DNA from: Chara braunii
Taxonomy: Eukaryota; Streptophyta; Charophyceae; Charales; Characeae
NCBI GenBank assembly: GCA_003427395.1
Contig: BFEA01000062.1
Span: 2,307,274-2,368,581 of the forward strand
Direction of reading: 5' to 3'
Length of the DNA: 61,308 nt
Part shown: positions 45,637 to 55,255 of the stretch, in pieces
Position numbering within the stretch: position 1 is the stretch's first letter
Layout: each line of letters starts with the position of its first letter
Translations under genes and position numbers: made by a program
The notes under the pieces: generated by a model
The model's database searches: none
Told to the model about the DNA's origin: nothing
Seen by the model: the letters and a program-made list of their open reading frames with translations, nothing else

Positions 45637-46589
45637 GGGTGGTATCGTCTCGAACACGGAGGTCCTCCAAATATCCAGAGCACATATTGCAGAAAGTCCC
45701 CGGGTTGAGTACAAAACACAAGGATATGTTAAAGGCATCACAGGTTGATGTCGAGATCGGGAAGAAGGAGTACACCGTTGCCATTGAGAAATGTCTTTCC
45801 CTTCTTGCCCCAGAGAAAGGGACATATCCACGATCTGTGAGTAGGGGTCAGGCCATGTATGCGAAGTACTTAGCAACGCGTCATGCACCGGGGGACAATG
45901 CTTTCACTGCGACGATTGCGCCTCTGAGCTTGCGGGTTTTGAATGACATTGTACGAGGCTCGGTGCCTTCTAACACTATTCTCTCTATACTGGGCGATGG
46001 TCAATTTCGGATTGCAGCAAAAAATCTCCTCACCCTCTTGCATGTCAACGGCAGGGTGAATGCTGAGGTGGTCAATTTCTATATGGCGTTGTTGGGGTCG
46101 ACCGCATGTGGGTCACGTGACATCTCTTCAGGCCTTCAAGTCTTCAGCTTTAATTCGTTCTTCTTCAGTAAACTGCGACTTCAAGGACACGGTGGGGTGT
46201 AGAGGTGGGCTAAGAACGTAGATTTGCTTCGTTACGATATTATCTTCGTTCCTGTCCACAAAGATGATGATCACTGGATCCTCGTTTCCGTCAACATGAG
46301 AGATGATGTTCTCGAAATTTTTGATTCTTTTCCTCACATTGTAGCTGATTCTAGTTTTTACCTTAGTGTTTTCGGGTTGATTGTGCAGTATTTGGAACAT
46401 CAAACCTCACATGGGCAGTCGGGTAGGAATTGGAAGTCCATAGTGGGAAATGTTGTGGTGGATGGAGTTCTGAGACAAGTGGATGGAGCAAGATATGGTG
46501 TGTTCATGTTGATGTATGCGACGTTGTTGCAACGTGGAGATCGACCGCCTTTCCGGTTCTCTTGTAAAGATATTCCGCTTCTTAGATGA
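45637..46589 (+). pseudogene. Ulp1/SENP-type (C48) protease domain, catalytically dead
   Basis: Ulp1-type peptidases cleave SUMO-like tags and are common passengers of plant transposons. Visible are VNGRVNAEVVNFYMALL (the WLND..INFYM motif), FSFNSFFFSKL (the FNTFFY..L motif), FVPVHKDDDHWILVSV (active-site His), LEIFDSF (active-site Asp), and LRQVDGARYGVFMLMY where the family has Q....DCGVF. The catalytic Cys is Tyr and the preceding Asp is Arg, so cleavage should be impossible. A TAG at 46200-46202 also interrupts the frame, which resumes RWAKNVDLLRYD. The frame ends at 46589. Domain assignment is strong; loss of function is seen directly. Confidence 0.85.
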
Positions 46590-47099
46590 CAATTAGCATC
46601 ATGTGTCTTAGAACATCGTTGTCTTTGATGGATTTGATTGACTTCAAAACTTTTTTTTAAGGTGTTTCATTCGTTGATCGTTGAATTTCGTAAATCGAGA
46701 CATTATTCAACTGTCCTTCTGCCTGAGGCATTGCTTTCTTTTATCGTTCCGAGTTCGCGTTATCTATGGCAAACTCAATGCATGTCCTGTGTCATGTATG
46801 GGCTTTGTAATCTATGTCACGTAATGTTCCATGTTCCGAATTCTGTTCAAGTTGAAGTATTATGTTCCATGTTTNGAATTCTGTTGAACTGGAAGTGTAA
46901 ACATGATTGTGAAACTGGTTGGTGGATGAATGAGAAATCTCATCTTATGTGAAATTGGTCAGTGGATGCCCAAACCTTCTTTGCATGACCATTTAAAATG
47001 CGGATATTCATCATGATGGAGCACAATTTAAAGTTCTACACTTGTACATAGAATATCGAAATTAAGTGGTTATTGAAATACACCTTGGCCATCACAACC

Positions 47100-47960
47100 G
47101 TAAACAAGTATGGATCTCAGTGCCCTCATGTCAGGCGAGATGATGAGCGTGCCTATATGCGGAATTTATGCAAACACACCCATCATCTCACCCGAAATGA
47201 TTGTTTGGATGTTAAAGAGATTTGGACTTATGCAAGCATACCCGTCGTCTCACCCGAGACGATTGTTTGGATGTTGAAGAGATTCGGACTTAGGGATAAC
47301 GTAGTAAACAAAAATTTGATGTGTTAACCAACAACAGTTCAATCATGACACCTTGCTCATCACATACACAAGCTTTGAGTTTAACAAGTATGGATCTCGA
47401 CACACTCCTGTTCCAATCTGCCAGGGTCACAAGTCTTCTAAAACCAAGTCCGTATCTCATCATACATCTAAACAACCGTCTTCAGCAAGACGATGAACCT
47501 GCATGTGTGCCTTTGGGATAACCGAAAGAATTGTACTCTCCAATTCAATCTAATTACATTGCTAATTTTGTTTACAAAAGTTCACAACTATGGATGTCAG
47601 CAAACTTTCGCATTTGGGGCGACTGGGCGGGCATGCCCATGTACAAACACTGCAGTCAAAAATGAATTCGTAAGAAAGAGGACAGTGTCATATATAGTTA
47701 CTGTATCTTTCATCACATTTATGAAATAAGTTTGACAAGTAAGGATCACGGCACACTTCCGCACAGGGTTCCCTTTGGCGTGCCAATCGTTGTTCGTTTA
47801 TGAAGTTTGACTAGTATGAATCCCAACACACTTCCCCATAGGATCACCAACATATTTTTGAAGTTCAACAAGTAAGGATCCCAACACACTTCCGCATTTG
47901 GGATTTCATTTATGAAGTTTCACAAGTATGGATCTCAGCACGCTTCTGCATGTGGTTAAC
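47100..47960. repeat. Decayed motif series (form M3)
   Basis: aagtatggatctcagcacgc with cttc, or close variants, recurs at about 47108, 47388, 47590, 47738, 47815, 47873 and 47931. It aligns to the 24-bp motif by AGT..GGAT..C..C..ACTTC. CpG dinucleotides of the GC-rich form appear here as CA or TG. Confidence 0.7.
47167..47290. repeat. 62-bp tandem duplication
   Basis: Two copies, 47167-47228 and 47229-47290, differ at eight sites, all transitions. Four of these turn a CpG of copy 2 into TG or CA in copy 1. Confidence 0.9.
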
Positions 47961-48668
47961 CCCTAGATGGGCATGCCTACGTTGCTTAGGCTGCAGCCAA
48001 AAATTAATTCGTTAGAAAGAGGACACAGTATAATGTCATATTTTAACGAATAACGTGTTATTCCCATATTACGTCACCTCTAGAATGCAGCCGGTATTAT
48101 ATTTCTAATAGTCTTGCATTCTGCTCCTTCGGATGAACTGAGTAGACAAGGGATAGTCAAAAGAATTGCCGTCTCTTTGAAATCTTGAATTTCATTACTG
48201 ACTCAATACATTCAAATTCATCGCTCCTCCTTACGATATATATATGATAATTTTCCGCTACTCGTTATGTACTTCCTTTGTTTGGATATTACCCTCGACA
48301 ATTGCAAACCTTCACAGCAATATAGGTCGGACACGACATCCTTCACTTGCTTCTGCCTATAACTACACCTGGATCCATGAGTAAGATCCGCAAATGATTA
48401 CTACTATATCTAATTCAGATTATATAAATCCACAAAAACTAGATGATTCAAACCCTCCGGTTGATTACGAAAGGTCATAGCCAACGACCTCAAGCCCAAA
48501 CTGTACTTGATGTACATGACTACGTTTTTTTTTGTAATTTTATATCTAGCGTAATCCCCGTCGTTTTTCCGTCCAACGTCATCCGTATGATCAACCCAGA
48601 AGCAGCAGCGTTTTCTACACACTATCATATTTCTAACCATTCCGATCACCCCGCCCTTTACACAACTA

Positions 48669-48739
48669 CTATGTGACCCCCTCGGCCTCGGTCGCCTCCG
48701 CCTCGTACGCGCCAGGGCCAGGCGGGGGCGCGCACAAGT
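48669..48739. mobile_element. Possible end of a second copy of the 14.7-kb element family
   Basis: ctatgtgac at 48669 followed by ctcggcctcggtcgc matches the inner reading of the right end of the element at 14718-16320 (ctatgtgacac then cggcctaggccgc). Both also share ccaggcgggggcgcgc. The opposite end was not found; the hAT-like element is inserted just inside. Confidence 0.4.
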
Positions 48740-48747
48740 GTAAGTAT

Positions 48748-49847
48748 CAGTGTCGTACCCCCGTTCACTGTTCACGGGGTTGGTGAACGCGGGCCGACCA
48801 CCGGTCACGAAAAACGTGACCGGTCGTAGTTCACGGAGTTCACACAAAGTGGGAACTCTGTTTTTTTTTTTTTTTGGCTGGTAGGGGGGTGTTTTTTTGG
48901 AAATTTTTCGCATAGGTGTGTGGTCCATGTCAATGGGCACCTGCCCAATTTTTTTTTTTTAATGATCAGAATATATATATATATATATTTTATTGAAAAA
49001 AAAATAAAAAAATAAAAAAAGAAACCGAGTTCTCAGTTCGGTTGTGTTTGTTATAGCTTCCGTCGGCTGTACCCCCATTATGAGGGTGTTTTGGGGCCCT
49101 ACAAAAAACAGTGACTGGCGACATCTAACACGGCGCAAGCGCCATACTACAACCACCAAAAAAAAAAAAAAAAAAAAAAAAAAAAGGNNNNNNNNNNNNN
49201 NNNNNNNNNNNNNNNNNNNNNNNNNNNNNNNNNNNNNNNNNNNNNNNNNNNNNNNNNNNNNNNNNNNNNNNNNNNNNNNNNNNNNNNNNNNNNNNNNNNN
49301 NNNNNNNNNNNNNNNNNNNNNNNNNNNNNNNNNNNNNNNNNNNNNNNNNNNNNNNNNNNNNNNNNNNNNNNNNNNNNNNNNNNNNNNNNNNNNNNNNNNN
49401 NNNNNNNNNNNNNNNNNNNNNNNNNNNNNNNNNNNNNNNNNNNNNNNNNNNNNNNNNNNNNNNNNNNNNNNNNNNNNNNNNNNNNNNNNNNNNNNNNNNN
49501 NNNNNNNNNNNNNNNNNNNNNNNNNNNNNNNNNNNNNNNNNNNNNNNNNNNNNNNNNNNNNNNNNNNNNNNNNNNNNNNNNNNNNNNNNNNNNNNNNNNN
49601 NNNNNNNNNNNNNNNNNNNNNNNNNNNNNNNNNNNNNTTTTTTTTTTTTTTTTTTTTTTTTTTAATGATTTGAAGGTACGGGGGTGTAGAAGGGCCCTGC
49701 ACCACCCCCCTCCCGCCCCCATCTCGACCGTACCGCCGTCCCCGTGGGAGGAAAACCCGTGAACGGCCGTTCACGGATTTTAGGCCCGGTGACCGGCCGG
49801 TCACGGATAGGTGACCAGTGCCGGTCACGTTCACGGGGCAGGCACTG
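48748..49847. mobile_element. hAT-like non-autonomous transposon
   Basis: Starts cagtgtcgtacccc and ends ggggcaggcactg; the CAGTG/CACTG tips are typical of hAT elements. It is flanked by an identical 8-bp duplication GTAAGTAT at 48740-48747 and 49848-49855, which also fits the hAT target form nTnnnnAn. Subterminal gtgaccgg, gtgaacgg and gttcacgg repeats occur on both sides, as expected of transposase sites. The inside is A/T homopolymers and a gap, with no transposase seen. Confidence 0.85.
49188..49637. other. Assembly gap (450 N)
   Basis: Bounded by an A run on the left and a T run on the right, inside the hAT-like element. Confidence 0.98.
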
Positions 49848-49989
49848 GTAAGTATGCACAGCATCCACAGACAACCAACAGGTAAGTAGAACCAACACAT
49901 AACACAATCAATGGTTAGCTCTCTTCTCACTCATCTGCAGCAGCAGTACAACCCAAGTGCACATTCACACCTTCAACAGTCCTTACACA

Positions 49990-51110
49990 TGCCACGCGTC
50001 ACCCATGGTCTGCCAACGCAGCAATTCTGCCACGTCAGCGTCAAGGAGCGAAACGGTCTACAAGGAGGGATGCCACGTCACAATGCAGGTCTGCCTTACA
50101 CCAATATACCACGTAAGCACGTCAACAACAAGCAGTAGTGACATAGGTACGTGCCACGTCAGACCATGCCCTGCATGCCACATAACAATGTGCCACATCA
50201 GCGATACCAGCGTTGCGTCAGCCTGTTGCCAACGCAACTCTTCAATCTTCAGCGTAGCCTCGTCATCATCTTCAAGGGACAGCTGCTCGCACGTGCATTA
50301 CTACAATGTCTAGACTTGTCACTTGCGGTGTTTACCGCGCGTGTTAATAAACGCGTTTCGTTTTGCACATGGGGCACTTCCCACTTACCTGGGTGCCGCG
50401 TCAGCACCTGACAACAGTCAGCAGATTGCGATGGAGAAGTTGCTCTCATACCAAATTGTAATGAACCCAATTTAGTACATACTTAGAAGTCGTCAAACAC
50501 AAGTAGTCTCAGTATTTGCAACAGGGTCTCCAAATTGTGAAGTGATAAATCAAACAAAACTCGTTACCATTAGACGAAGAGAGTGGAGGGGGATCAGTTC
50601 TCTCACAGAAGAGAAGGTGGAAAAGATCACAAAAGAGTAATCCTGTCAAACCCCTCTCCTTCTCCGGGCTTCTTCCCTCTCCACCTCAGCAACCAGAAGA
50701 TGATAACAAGTATAGTAGTCTTGATCACACACAGTAGTGCCATGTGACACTCTTATCTCATGAAGACCATGAAGACACAACAGATTCAGTGACGACGTCA
50801 ACCTCAGGTGAGTACCCAATCTCCCTTATCCACAAATCCCGATCTTCCTCCTCCTCACAACCAGTCACCTCATGTAGACAGTGTGGACAATGCCACATCA
50901 GCAGACGAGACAGGTGACATATGCCACATCATCAATGTAGACCAGATGCAGCGACACATCAGCATGCCATGAAGACCAGAGGCAGCGCTACATCAGCATG
51001 CCATGAAGACAAGAGGCAGCGCCACATCAGCATGCCATGAAGACCAGAGGCAGCGCCACATCAGCATGCCATGAAGACTAGAGGCAGTGCCACATCAGCA
51101 TTGCCTGGCG
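49990..51110. repeat. gccacgtcagc-rich region with a 34-bp minisatellite
   Basis: gccacgtcagc, gccacatcagc or near forms occur repeatedly from 49995 to 51100. At 50960-51095 they become a clean 34-bp tandem (cagcatgccatgaagaccag then aggcagcgccacat) in four copies at 50960, 50994, 51028 and 51062. It may be the 5' region of the LINE that follows, but that link is unproven. Confidence 0.8.
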
Positions 51111-51639
51111 AATGCCAGCATGCTGCCTCCTTCCCTTACCGTCGACTGCAACGCCTGTGCACAACTAGCATATAGCCAGTGTCGCGCCAGCATGAAGCCA
51201 GCGTCTAGTCAAAAGTCGAGCCAGCGTCAAAGCAGCATAGCAAGACTGAATGCTGACCACCTCGAGGCCAGTCTTTAAGTAGCATTTGGCGAGGCTCTTT
51301 GGCCTCGGGTCTCCTTCCCTTGTCGTCCAGATTGCATCACAGCCGAAGGCCTGGATCGTACAGTTGTAGACATTCCCCTTGGAGTCTTGGACCTTATGTT
51401 GTCTGGATACCTGCATACAAACAAGTGTGTGTGCTTGACCGGCGGCCTGGACTGGGTACCTTTGGACTTTGACTGTTGGGGTCACGGCAGTAGACAAAAG
51501 TCAACTGTCTCATGTCCAAGCCCTGAATTTTCGTGTGGGGTCTTTGCCCCTGTTTTCGGCCTGGGCTGAGGGCGGCCGAGTTGGCCCTCAGTCTTTCCAC
51601 GAGTCATATGGCATAGGTTATTGCACAAGTAACTCTCAC

Positions 51640-52641
51640 CCCAGACACAAGGCTGAATCTTGGTCGCCCGATAACACGCGAAGAACTCTGGGAAGCAGTC
51701 AAAAATATGACAAACGGCAAGAGCCCCAGTTCAGATGGGCTGCCCGTGGAGTTCTACGAAGCGGTTTGGGACCATATTGGCCCATACCTCCTCGCCCTCT
51801 ATAACCACTTACTAGAGGGAGGAGCTCTGGCAGAATATATGAAGCTGGGGATTATCACGTTAATCTACAAAAAGGGCGACAAGTCCAACATCCGCAACTG
51901 GTGGCCCATCTCGAGATTGAATGTGTCCTACAAAATACGGGCAAAACTCCTCGCAAGAAGGCTGGCACCGCATCTCGCAAGCCTCGTTCACACAGACCAA
52001 GGTGCTTTTGTACAAGGACACTCAAATGCTGAGAACATCCTGCTGGCGGTTGTGCGCTGGAAGTCATACAGCGGGAAATGAGACAGGTCGTGGCTGCAAT
52101 GTTAGACCTTGAGAAGGCTTACAACCGCGTATATTGGTCTTTTGTCCTGGCTACGCTATAGCATATGGGCTTCGGCCCGAAGTACCGTACCTGGGTCAGG
52201 GAGCTCTACACCGACTCTACGATCACAATTAGTGTAAATGGCTTCCTCTCACCCGGCTTCTTGCTGACTCGCTCTCTCAGGCAGGGCTGCCCCCTGGCGT
52301 CACTTTTGTTCGCAGTCCAAATGGAGGTGCTCTTGAACTCGTTCAGAGATTCCCAGCACATACGAGGCCTGAGTCTTGGCGCAGGAGAGTCCTTCCTTAC
52401 TGGAGCCATAGCAGACGACCTGTTGCTCGTTATGGAGGCGACCCCCGACACTATGCAGGAGGCTAAGATGCTGCTCGACACCTATGCCACCTTATCTGAG
52501 GCACAGGTCAACTGGGGGAGATCTGTTTACTTCCTCCCGAGAGACTATGATCTAACAGGGCAGGGCTGGGGAATGAAGAGAATTCTCCTGGACTTATTGG
52601 AGCACTACCTACTACCTAGGGGTGCAGGTTTCTTTAGTTGA
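51640..52641 (+). pseudogene. LINE reverse transcriptase fragments
   Basis: 51640-52081 reads ITREELWEAVKNMTNGKSPS, LGIITLIYKKGDKSN, WWPISRLNVSYKI and DQGAFVQGHSNAENIL (RT blocks 0-3). After a shift near 52080 the next frame has MLDLEKAYNRVYW and a TAG. 52165-52641 then has SLRQGCPLASLLF and GAIADDLLLVME, with an intact ADD of the catalytic box. The RT is recognisable throughout but broken by one shift and one stop. Confidence 0.9.
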
Positions 52642-52786
52642 TGCCAGCCCAAGGCAGCACGTTGTCCTGCAGGCTAAAGTCCAAGCTGGACTCCAGTGGT
52701 GTCGCGTAGCGGTAGGCATGTCCCTGCTTGGATGGGCGCTTCTCATCAACTAGGTCGTCTTCGATCAACTCTGGTTTATAGCTGCT

Positions 52787-54163
52787 GTGTGTCTGATTTC
52801 CAAACCTGCCGTCAAGCATCTGACAGCTGATGCCACACACTATTTGTGGAAGCCCTCAGCACAGGAGGGGCAAGGATACATCTTCAAATGTGCTTGGTCG
52901 AAGGTAACTACCAGTAGGTCTGAAGGAGGTCTTGGGCTAATTGACCCAAGAGGGCAAATCTTTAATCTCGCACTATTGACAAAATGGCTTCTCAGAGCGG
53001 CAACCCAAGCAGAGCGCAGAAACTGGCTCACGGTCTTGGAATACCTACTGCAGCAGGAGCTCTCTCTAACACGCAGAGAGGATGTGTGGTCTTGGGTATT
53101 TATGTCGTCATATGCACGAAGGCAGCTACGCTCACCACTGGCTAGAGGGCTATGGTCTGCCTGGGGTCACCTGCTTCCAACCCTCGAAAGAGAACCAGTC
53201 ACGACTCACAAGTGAAGAGGTACTCAGGCAGAATATCTTCGACAACTCGGACATCTGCAGCAGTCAAGGTCCCAAGGAGAGTCCTTTGAAACAACTGCCG
53301 CCCCAGGCCAGAGGCGACGGACAGAGCGGGGAATAACCATGATACGGGATCTGTGGGACGAGGATCAGGAAGATTGGATCATCGACTCAAAACTGAAGCA
53401 GAAGCTCGGCCAACTCCAGCACATCACAACCAGGACTCAACAGATCCGGGATGGAATCCCAGCCCATTGGTTGGAACTTCTTCACTCCAAGTATCCGGTA
53501 GAGGGGGAGTGGTACCGGGACCCGCAGGAGCAGGAACCTGAAGCGGTCCTGTGTATTGAAGAGCAGCTAGACAATGACACGTGGCATGCTAAAAAATGGA
53601 GTCCGAGCACGAATCTGACGCAACCAGACACACTACAGTCCCTCAGGGATGTAGCCATAGAGTCTCAGTGGCCGCTTCAACAGATTCGGGTACACACGAG
53701 GACGAAAGCTGGTTCCGTCACACACGAGCTGCTGCCTCTGGCCTGGTCTTGGGAGCCACTGTCAGGACAGACGAAGCCTCTCCACCAGTACACATCTGCG
53801 CTGGGAAGACAACTGCAAAACAGAGTAAACAACTTACCATCAACAGTAGCTGGGCTACTCAACAGATTGAGGGGAGACACTCACTCTATTACACGACAGG
53901 ACATGAGAACTCTGTGGGCCCAACTTACAGCTTTGCCATCACAAAAGCTTGCAGGCATCTTATGGCTACTCTCACATGCCGCCATCCCCACTGCCACTTG
54001 GCTCTTTGGGAGAGGGATGGACATCGATACGAAATGTAAACGTTGTGAAGGCAGGGCTGAAGAAACACTGCAGCATCTTATCTGGACATGCCCTGCCTCA
54101 AAGAGAATTTGGCAGTGGTGGGAACAGCACTGGTTCATATTTGTTGGCACGGTGCTACCTTAG
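52787..54163 (+). pseudogene. LINE C-terminal region with zf-RVT-like motif
   Basis: 52787-53215 (SEGGLGLIDPRGQIFNLALL, the post-RT GGLGL.D block) and 53339-54163 in another frame. The latter ends with AGILWLLSHAAIPTATWL and CKRCEGRAEETLQHLIWTC, the CX2C...HLxWxC pattern of zf-RVT domains. The frames are separated by stops and at least one shift. Confidence 0.85.
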
Positions 54164-54919
54164 AATGAGACCTGGGCACTTCATGGGCGCACACATGGTT
54201 TAATTGCAAGGGCAGGGGCTAGGTGGCACAGGTGACTCGGTCAATTCTCATCTGGGTCATCTGGGAAGACTGAAACAACGTCCTTTTCCAACAGCAATGG
54301 ACGAGTGACGCCGCGCTCACTGCAAAAATCAAGGCTGCATGGATCCGAACCATGATAAGGGTCGATTGGATCAGAAAGGCAGCAAGGGGCCACACACAAA
54401 GAGGCAGACACTGGTTCCTGGTCACCTGACAACAAATTGGCAGCGGTCACCCACTCTGGAAAACTGGTTATTTCTCCTTGGATCTCTACTTAGGTCCTAA
54501 CCTTCCCCTCCCTTCCCTCTGTTTAGTCTGTGCCTCCATGAACCAGGTGCACTCGGCTCCTGTTGGCTGTCGCAGTAGTAGACTGCGTAGGGTGGAGTGG
54601 GAAGGAGAGTGTCAGGCCCAACAGGTGTTCCTCTCGGCCGCTTTGGGCCGAGTCCCGGACCGTTTCTTAGGTCTGTGAAGTAGCGAGTAGAGTTAGCCTA
54701 GGATTTGTTTGTAGTAGCAGTAGGTTAGTGAAGGAGATAGTCTTCTGCTATGCTTTACATGATTGTTAAGCACTGTTGGGATTTCTGTATTCTACTGCAC
54801 TAATCTGATCAATGATCATCATAAGCTAAACCGGCTGACGCTTCCGGGATAACTCCGGGTTGAATTGTGAGGTCCCCGGCCTCTTTCCTATGATTGATGG
54901 TAACATAATCTGGTCATTC

Positions 54920-54950
<31 letters not shown>

Positions 54951-55255
54951 CCACTTGGCAAACGCGCATGGCCCACACAACACCGCGTGCCCAGCAGGGA
55001 ATCGCCCCGTTTTCCCAACAATGGCAGCCGGGCCTCGCGGAATCATCACGTGAGACCCGGCTTACACTTTACTAAGAGTATATGTATATATATATATATA
55101 GATATAGAAGGTAAAAAAAAGGGAAAAAGGGGCCAAAAAAGAAGGGTCTGGTGTGGCGGGCAATTACTTGCTACTACAATGGAGTTTCCCCTTGTGGGAC
55201 ACTGTTTGTTTGATGGATTCTTTGTTCCACACGCTGCGCCTGCTATGTGCCTGTG
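54951..55255. other. Spacer between LINE tail and receptor gene
   Basis: A short TA array at 55078-55100. The rest is the presumed 3' UTR of the minus-strand gene. I did not identify a polyadenylation signal with confidence. Confidence 0.6.

Larger units (their letters stand above)
38990..46589 (+). pseudogene. Giant broken gene: ParB-like, methyltransferase-like, acidic linker, Ulp1-like
   Basis: Two exons, 38990-44649 and 45637-46589, would encode over 2,100 residues. The donor actg/gtaagc and acceptor ttgtacag/ggg both split a codon after base 1, so the frames join cleanly. Reading is interrupted by TAG (40492-40494), a TAG near 40585, a frameshift near 41250, TAA (41354-41356), TAG (42797-42799), a frame change near 43.5 kb, TAA (44004-44006) and TAG (46200-46202). 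Despite this the protein reads continuously in sense and composition. It resembles a mobile-element polyprotein; I know no named family with this order. It lies between arrays of the 24-bp motif. Confidence 0.7.
46590..48668. other. AT-rich 3' region, no gene
   Basis: Follows the Ulp1 stop. No frame over about 100 codons looks coding. A short local duplication (atgttccatgtt and gaattctgtt, twice) surrounds the single N at 46875. The region contains the decayed motif series listed separately. Confidence 0.6.
51640..54950 (+). mobile_element. Second decayed LINE, 5'-truncated
   Basis: Plus-strand RT, connection region and zf-RVT-like C-terminus, followed by about 760 bp of 3' UTR and 27 A at 54924-54950. 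No APE endonuclease or ORF1 is visible upstream, so the copy is probably 5'-truncated. It is clearly diverged from the minus-strand LINE. I could not find a target-site duplication around the tail. Confidence 0.85.

Noticed and set aside
19421-46202. Reassigned TAG codon to explain in-frame stops
   Set aside because: TAA, TGA and frameshifts also occur in the same genes, and the intact receptor gene has no internal TAG. Decay explains the stops better.
54330-54360. Motif copy at gcatggatccgaaccatg near the LINE 3' end
   Set aside because: Only ggatccgaa matches; arms and spacing do not fit the 8+8+8 pattern.
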